From: Candidatus Izemoplasmatales bacterium
GTDB taxonomy: Bacteria; Bacillota_I; Bacilli_A; Izemoplasmatales; Hujiaoplasmataceae
Direction of reading: 5' to 3'
Assembly (NCBI GenBank): GCA_028707415.1
Contig: JAQWBC010000005.1
Location: 1 to 17,364, forward strand
DNA length: 17,364 nt
Below the pieces are notes generated by a model, which was given only the letters and a program-made list of their open reading frames with translations, was not told the origin of the DNA and did no database searches. Shown one piece after another: positions 13,486 to 17,364 of the stretch (the first letter of the stretch is position 1; the number at the start of each line of letters is the position of its first letter). The translations under genes and the position numbers were made by a program.

Positions 13486-14247
13486 ATGGCATTAGTTTTT
13501 ATTGATTTAGATGGCACGATGCTTGACCATGGCAAACCAGCTAAAAATATCGTTGCGACAATTAAGCGGTTGAAAGCCAATGGACACATCCCGATAATTG
13601 CATCCGGACGGGTACCACATTTGCTTTATGGTGTGGACAAAGTATTGGGCATTGATTCGTACGTTTGCGCCAACGGTAGTTATATTAATTACCAAGGACA
13701 AGTTGTTTATGAAAAATACATTTCTGAATCGACGGTTCAAAAAATGATCGATACCTGCGATAAAATCGAGGCTGATCTCGTTTTAGAAGGAGTATCCGGT
13801 TACGTTGCTTATTCGAAGCGCTCCGAATACGTTGATGCTTTTTCCGATCACTTCGGTATTGAACGGCCAATTATTGATCGGACGTTTCATTTAAACAATC
13901 ACATTCTCTCGCTTATTGTTTTTGATGCTCGGAAAGTCGATCAACTCCGGATTGATTTTCCCGAGTTGATGTTTATTCAATCCAGTCGTTTTGGATTCGA
14001 CGTTAATCTCAAAGGCGATTTAAAAGCTGAAGGAATCCGTTGGTTAGTCAATTATCTTAATTATCCCCCCGAAGATGTCTTCGCGATTGGCGATGGAATG
14101 AATGATATCTCAATGCTCAAAGCCGTTAACCACGGCATTGCGATGGGTAACAGCCATCCGGAACTTTTGTCGGTAGCCACATATGTGACTTCGGATGTTG
14201 GCGATGAAGGTGTCGCCAACGCTTTACACCACTTTAACTTAATTTAA
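13486..14247 (+). CDS. Cof-type HAD-IIB family phosphatase
   Basis: Cytoplasmic phosphatase of the haloacid dehalogenase superfamily, 253 residues. Motif I is FIDLDGT with nucleophile D7 and acid D9. Motif II is ASGR (39-42). Motif III is K180, in KGDLKAEGI. Motif IV is GDGMND (202-207) with metal ligands D203 and D207. A type IIB cap domain fills roughly residues 80-175. Family members act on sugar phosphates, flavin mononucleotide or other small phosphates; the substrate cannot be named from sequence. The ATG at 13486 has a GAGGTG ribosome site (13473-13478). The gene starts 30 bases after the SRP RNA terminator and has no visible promoter of its own, so it may depend on read-through. A good terminator follows. 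Confidence 0.9.
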   Translation: MALVFIDLDGTMLDHGKPAKNIVATIKRLKANGHIPIIASGRVPHLLYGVDKVLGIDSYVCANGSYINYQGQVVYEKYISESTVQKMIDTCDKIEADLVLEGVSGYVAYSKRSEYVDAFSDHFGIERPIIDRTFHLNNHILSLIVFDARKVDQLRIDFPELMFIQSSRFGFDVNLKGDLKAEGIRWLVNYLNYPPEDVFAIGDGMNDISMLKAVNHGIAMGNSHPELLSVATYVTSDVGDEGVANALHHFNLI

Positions 14248-14248
14248 G

Positions 14249-14278
14249 GAAATCTGGGGAATCCGGGTTTCTTTTTTT
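14249..14278 (+). terminator. Terminator of the HAD phosphatase gene
   Basis: GAAATCTGG (14249-14257) pairs with CCGGGTTTC (14263-14271), including two U-G pairs, around a 5-base loop; seven T follow at 14272-14278. Confidence 0.8.
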
Positions 14279-14298
14279 GCAGGGTTTGGAAAGCTCGC

Positions 14299-14327
14299 TT
14301 TACTAAATCAAGACGATGAATTACAAT
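14299..14327 (+). promoter_or_regulatory. Promoter of mnmG
   Basis: -35 TTTACT (14299-14304), 17-base spacer, -10 TACAAT (14322-14327), about 25 bases before the chosen ATG at 14352. Confidence 0.6.
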
Positions 14328-14351
14328 AGATAAAGAAAGAAAGTGATTGTT

Positions 14352-16217
14352 ATGTATGACGCCATTGTCATTGGCGGTGGTCACGCCGGCTCCGAAGCCA
14401 GCCTTGCCCTCGCCAGATTAAATAAAAAGACATTATTAGTGACCGGAAATAAAAAAATGATTGCGACGATGCCGTGTAATCCCTCAATTGGAGGGCCCGC
14501 CAAAGGAACTTTGGTCCGTGAAATTGATGCTTTGGGCGGGGAAATGGGAAAAAACGCTGATCGATCATATCTGCAGATGAAAATGCTTAACAATTCCAAA
14601 GGACCAGCCGTTCGCTCGCTTCGTGCTCAATCCGATAAAGTTCTCTATCCCCAAAAAATGCAAGAAGCTTTATATAACCAAACAAATTTAGAAATTCGCG
14701 AAGCTTACGTTATAAAACTGATTGTTAACGATTATGGCTGTCAAGGAGTAATTCTCGAATCTGGGGAAATGATATACTCGCAAGCGGTTATCATAACAAC
14801 GGGCACCTATATGGAGGGAGTTATTCTTGTCGGCGCGACTGCAACACCATCGGGTCCAGATCAACAATTGCCATCAATCGGGTTGTCGCAAAATTTGCGG
14901 GATTTGGGAATCACAACGTTTCGCTTGAAGACGGGAACTCCACAGCGGATTATCCGTAGTTCAATTGATTTTTCGCAGATGGAACTTTCCCCCGGTGATG
15001 GGTTCATTTATCATTTTAGTTTTGATGATTCGATTTTTAAACCAATTGATCATGAGTGGCCATGTTACTTGATTCATACGACGGAGACCACCAAAAAGGT
15101 AATTGCCGATAACCTCCGAAAATCTGCTATGTACAGCGGATTAGTCAAAGGTGTGGGACCAAGGTATTGTCCATCGATTGAAGATAAATTTGTTCGGTTT
15201 GCGGACAAGGAACGGCATCAATTATTTATTGAGCCCGAAAGTCAATTTTCTGATGAAGTATACTTGCAAGGGTTTTCCACTTCTATGCCCCACGAAGTAC
15301 AAGACCAAATGGTTCATTCTCTTCCCGGACTTGAGCATGCCATTATTGCCAAATACGCGTATGCCATCGAATACGATGCCATTCATCCCACGCAACTTTG
15401 GCCAACGCTTGAATCTAAAACCATCGCCAATCTATATTTTGCTGGACAAGTTAATGGAACAAGCGGTTATGAAGAAGCCGCTGCCCAAGGATTAATGGCG
15501 GGAATCAATGCGGCGTTAAAACAAGATCAAAAACCACCATTTGTTTTACGACGGGATGAAGCTTATATCGGAGTATTAATCGATGATCTCATCACCAAAG
15601 GAACGTTAGAACCATACCGAATGTTAACATCAAGAGCGGAATTTAGACTTTTGTTGCGTCATGATAACGCGGATATGCGACTGACCGAACATGGACATCA
15701 AATTGGATTAATCGACACTAGTAGATATGAAATGTTTTTACAAAAGAAAGCGGCAATAAGTTCCGAAATTAATCGTTTGAAAACGATTTTTATCAATCCT
15801 GGAAAAATAACTGATACGCGGTTACAAACCAAAGAATTCGGGGAAATTAACGAAAAAATAAGCCTTTTTGATTTGTTAAAACGGCCAGGAGTGACATACC
15901 AATTAGCAATGCGTATTGCCGGCGATGGTGATCCGTTACAACCAATGATTGCGGAACAAGTTGAAATTGAAATCATGTATGAAGGCTATATCAAAAAAGC
16001 GATGAAAGAAGCGCAAAAATTAATTAAGGAAGAAAGCATTTCCATTCCCAAAGACATTGATTATGATCTGCTTCATAATCTCGCTTTGGAAGCGCGAGCA
16101 AAACTAAAAACGATCCGCCCTTGTACCATCGGTCAAGCCTCACGAATTAGCGGAATCACACCAGCGGATTTATCGGCACTTGCTGTTCAAATCAAATCTG
16201 GGAAGTATAACCATTAA
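14352..16217 (+). CDS. mnmG: tRNA U34 carboxymethylaminomethyl modification enzyme MnmG (GidA)
   Basis: FAD enzyme that with MnmE installs the (carboxymethyl)aminomethyl group on wobble U34 of several tRNAs, using methylene-tetrahydrofolate. From ATG at 14352 it has 621 residues, the usual length. The FAD-binding motif GGGHAG is at 8-13, the conserved PCNPSIGG at 41-48, and the second conserved cysteine in RYCPSIEDK at about 273. FAGQVNGTSGYEEAAAQG lies near 370-390, and the C-terminal MnmE-binding helical domain completes the protein. A frame open from GTG at 14343 would add three residues (MIV), but AAAGTGA around it serves as the ribosome site and MYDAIVIGGG is the family start. rsmG follows after a terminator; the pair (gidA-gidB) is typically near the replication origin, which is not in this window. 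The partner mnmE is not seen either. Confidence 0.97.
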   Translation: MYDAIVIGGGHAGSEASLALARLNKKTLLVTGNKKMIATMPCNPSIGGPAKGTLVREIDALGGEMGKNADRSYLQMKMLNNSKGPAVRSLRAQSDKVLYPQKMQEALYNQTNLEIREAYVIKLIVNDYGCQGVILESGEMIYSQAVIITTGTYMEGVILVGATATPSGPDQQLPSIGLSQNLRDLGITTFRLKTGTPQRIIRSSIDFSQMELSPGDGFIYHFSFDDSIFKPIDHEWPCYLIHTTETTKKVIADNLRKSAMYSGLVKGVGPRYCPSIEDKFVRFADKERHQLFIEPESQFSDEVYLQGFSTSMPHEVQDQMVHSLPGLEHAIIAKYAYAIEYDAIHPTQLWPTLESKTIANLYFAGQVNGTSGYEEAAAQGLMAGINAALKQDQKPPFVLRRDEAYIGVLIDDLITKGTLEPYRMLTSRAEFRLLLRHDNADMRLTEHGHQIGLIDTSRYEMFLQKKAAISSEINRLKTIFINPGKITDTRLQTKEFGEINEKISLFDLLKRPGVTYQLAMRIAGDGDPLQPMIAEQVEIEIMYEGYIKKAMKEAQKLIKEESISIPKDIDYDLLHNLALEARAKLKTIRPCTIGQASRISGITPADLSALAVQIKSGKYNH

Positions 16218-16246
16218 AACATTGACCGTTTTTGTCAATGTTTTTT
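16216..16246 (+). terminator. Terminator of mnmG
   Basis: AAAACATTGAC (16216-16226) pairs perfectly with GTCAATGTTTT (16234-16244) around a 7-base loop; six T end at 16246. The stem begins inside the mnmG stop codon (16215-16217). Confidence 0.85.
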
Positions 16247-16256
16247 CCAATAAGCC

Positions 16257-16285
16257 TTACAATTAGCCGATTTACAGACTATAGA
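16257..16285 (+). promoter_or_regulatory. Possible promoter of rsmG
   Basis: TTACAA (16257-16262), 17-base spacer, TATAGA (16280-16285); modest matches. An extended -10 TGGTAAAAT at 16342-16350 is an alternative, but it would leave almost no leader before the ribosome site. Confidence 0.35.
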
Positions 16286-16367
16286 AGTGGTCGAGAAATC
16301 AAAGGCATTTATCAAAAAGGATATGATTATTCTCCTTGATATGGTAAAATACTTTCGAGGCGATATC

Positions 16368-17060
16368 GTGGATTCATGGTTCAATAAACAGTTGGAAACG
16401 CTTAATATTATGCCTTCCGACACGATGATGAAGCAATTTGCGCTTTATCATGATTTTTTGATACACAAAAACACTGTGATGAATTTGACGGCGATTACTG
16501 AGAAGGAAGAGATCTATAAGAAACATTTTTTGGATTCGCTTTACTTGATTTTAGCGTTTACCCCACAAGAGCAAACGTTGCTTGATGTCGGTTCGGGTGC
16601 TGGATTTCCATCGATTCCACTGAAAATAATGTTTCCCAAATTGCAAATCACCATTATTGACGCTTTGGACAAACGGATTAAGTTTCTGACTGAACTTGTT
16701 GAGCTATTGGGTCTTGAAGGTGTTACTTTGATTCACGGTCGTATTGAGGATAGCCTTAAGAAAAACCACTATGAAATTGTTACCGCTCGAGCGGTTGCCA
16801 AGCTAAATATTTTAACAGAATTATGTTTGCCTTTTGTCAAACCAAAAGGAATTTTTGTGGCAATGAAAAACGCTAACTTTCAAGTCGAATTAAAGGAAGC
16901 ACAAGCGGGAATCGCTTTACTGGGAGGAACCGTGATGCAAAAGGTAATCTATTCGCTTGATGAAACAACAAAACATGCCATGATAGTAATTCAAAAAAAC
17001 CAACCCACTGACCATAAATATCCCAGAGCCTTTAATAAAATTAAAAAAAATCCTTTATAA
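16368..17060 (+). CDS. rsmG: 16S rRNA (guanine-527-N7)-methyltransferase RsmG (GidB)
   Basis: SAM-dependent enzyme methylating G527 of 16S rRNA, near the streptomycin site; loss in other bacteria gives low-level streptomycin resistance. From GTG at 16368 it has 230 residues, close to the Bacillus protein (239). The segment MNLTAITEKEEIYKKHFLDS (about 38-57) is typical of the family, the SAM-binding motif LDVGSGAGFPS lies near 72-82, the acidic residue in IIDALDKR near 98, and TARAVAKL near 139-146. A frame open from 16287 would add 27 residues with no family match. GAGG at 16357-16360 is 7 bases before the GTG, supporting it. It follows mnmG and its terminator; the next gene starts 14 bases later with its own AAGGAGG, so the two are likely co-transcribed. 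Confidence 0.95.
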   Translation: MDSWFNKQLETLNIMPSDTMMKQFALYHDFLIHKNTVMNLTAITEKEEIYKKHFLDSLYLILAFTPQEQTLLDVGSGAGFPSIPLKIMFPKLQITIIDALDKRIKFLTELVELLGLEGVTLIHGRIEDSLKKNHYEIVTARAVAKLNILTELCLPFVKPKGIFVAMKNANFQVELKEAQAGIALLGGTVMQKVIYSLDETTKHAMIVIQKNQPTDHKYPRAFNKIKKNPL

Positions 17061-17074
17061 AGGAGGCTAAACCC

Positions 17075-17364
17075 ATGCAAAATCGCCAAACCCATGTTTT
17101 TTCCGAAATCGAAGATTATCGTGAATTGTTAGAAAACAAACACTTGCGTTCCAAAAACCGGTTCGTAATGATTATTACAATCATTTTGGGCATTGCGGTT
17201 TTGACATATATGGCCGTCGCGAAATATCCGTTGTATACAACGCTCTCATTAATGACGGGATTTTTATTAGTGATTCTTATTAATTTTGCTTGTTTGGCAT
17301 ATGGATATGAAAATCATTATTTTTATCAATTGAACCAGTATATTACTTCCTTTGGTATTTTTTT
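17075..17364 (+). CDS. Unrecognised membrane protein, 5' part only
   Basis: The first 96 residues, cut by the right window edge. The ATG at 17075 follows a perfect AAGGAGG (17060-17066), so it is a real gene. The N-terminal 30 or so residues are charged and polar (MQNRQTHVFSEIEDYREL). Two hydrophobic helices follow, roughly residues 31-48 and 57-76. A stretch rich in tyrosine and asparagine (YENHYFYQLNQY) comes next. There is no signal peptide and I recognise no family. It lies 14 bases after rsmG and is probably in the same transcript. Position after gidA-gidB often precedes noc or parA/parB genes, but this is not one of those. Confidence 0.75.
   Translation, partial: MQNRQTHVFSEIEDYRELLENKHLRSKNRFVMIITIILGIAVLTYMAVAKYPLYTTLSLMTGFLLVILINFACLAYGYENHYFYQLNQYITSFGIF

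Noticed and set aside
1..17364. CRISPR array, toxin-antitoxin pair, restriction or phage-defence genes
   Set aside because: No regularly spaced repeats and no such protein families are visible; apart from the IS the window is housekeeping.

Overview
The window reads as chromosome of a low-GC Bacillota bacterium, close to the Mollicutes/Izemoplasma/Acholeplasma side of the phylum. The gene pairs are those of Bacillus (tilS-hpt-ftsH, rpmE-tdk, tadA followed by the SRP RNA, mnmG-rsmG). The genes are AT-rich, with AAGGAGG-type ribosome sites, TTGACA/TATAAT-type promoters and several TTG or GTG starts. TGA ends the VIT1, tilS and tdk genes and tryptophan is TGG, so the standard bacterial code is used, not the Mycoplasma one. 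The assignment is an inference from layout and style; no rRNA is present to fix it.

Layout. 1-187 (-): the 5' end of a split-type transketolase N-terminal subunit. 381-1259 (+): a ferritin-like/VIT1 membrane protein (iron or manganese handling). 1301-2831: an IS3-family insertion sequence with orfA and orfB on the minus strand. It is GC-richer than its surroundings and sits in what looks like the loop of a shared terminator between two convergent genes. 2856-5354 (-): lysS and, upstream of it, a zinc/manganese-type lipoprotein, driven by a promoter at 5418-5390. 5428-9712 (-): the tilS-hpt-ftsH-rqcP operon, from a good promoter at 9779-9751. 9937-10500 (+): maf. 10564-11763 (-): malic enzyme. 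11945-12154 (+): rpmE. 12238-13300 (+): tdk overlapping tadA. 13337-13455 (+): the small SRP RNA. 13486-14247 (+): a HAD phosphatase. 14352-17060 (+): mnmG and rsmG. 17075 to the end (+): start of an unrecognised membrane protein.

How the genes work together. Most of the window is translation upkeep: lysidine (TilS), inosine-34 (TadA) and carboxymethylaminomethyl-U34 (MnmG) in tRNA, 16S rRNA methylation (RsmG), lysine charging (LysS), ribosome rescue (RqcP), a zinc ribosomal protein (L31) and membrane targeting (SRP RNA). Around it lie membrane proteolysis (FtsH), nucleotide salvage and sanitation (Hpt, Tdk, Maf) and central carbon enzymes (transketolase, malic enzyme).

I found no defence system, CRISPR array, prophage or other clearly new system. 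The most interesting structure is the insertion sequence: each end carries a hairpin that would stop transcription coming in from outside, and the right one is built from the terminal repeat itself. Several gene starts given here differ from the longest possible reading frame, because promoters, ribosome sites and family N-termini support shorter proteins. No gene-free stretch exceeds 300 bases.
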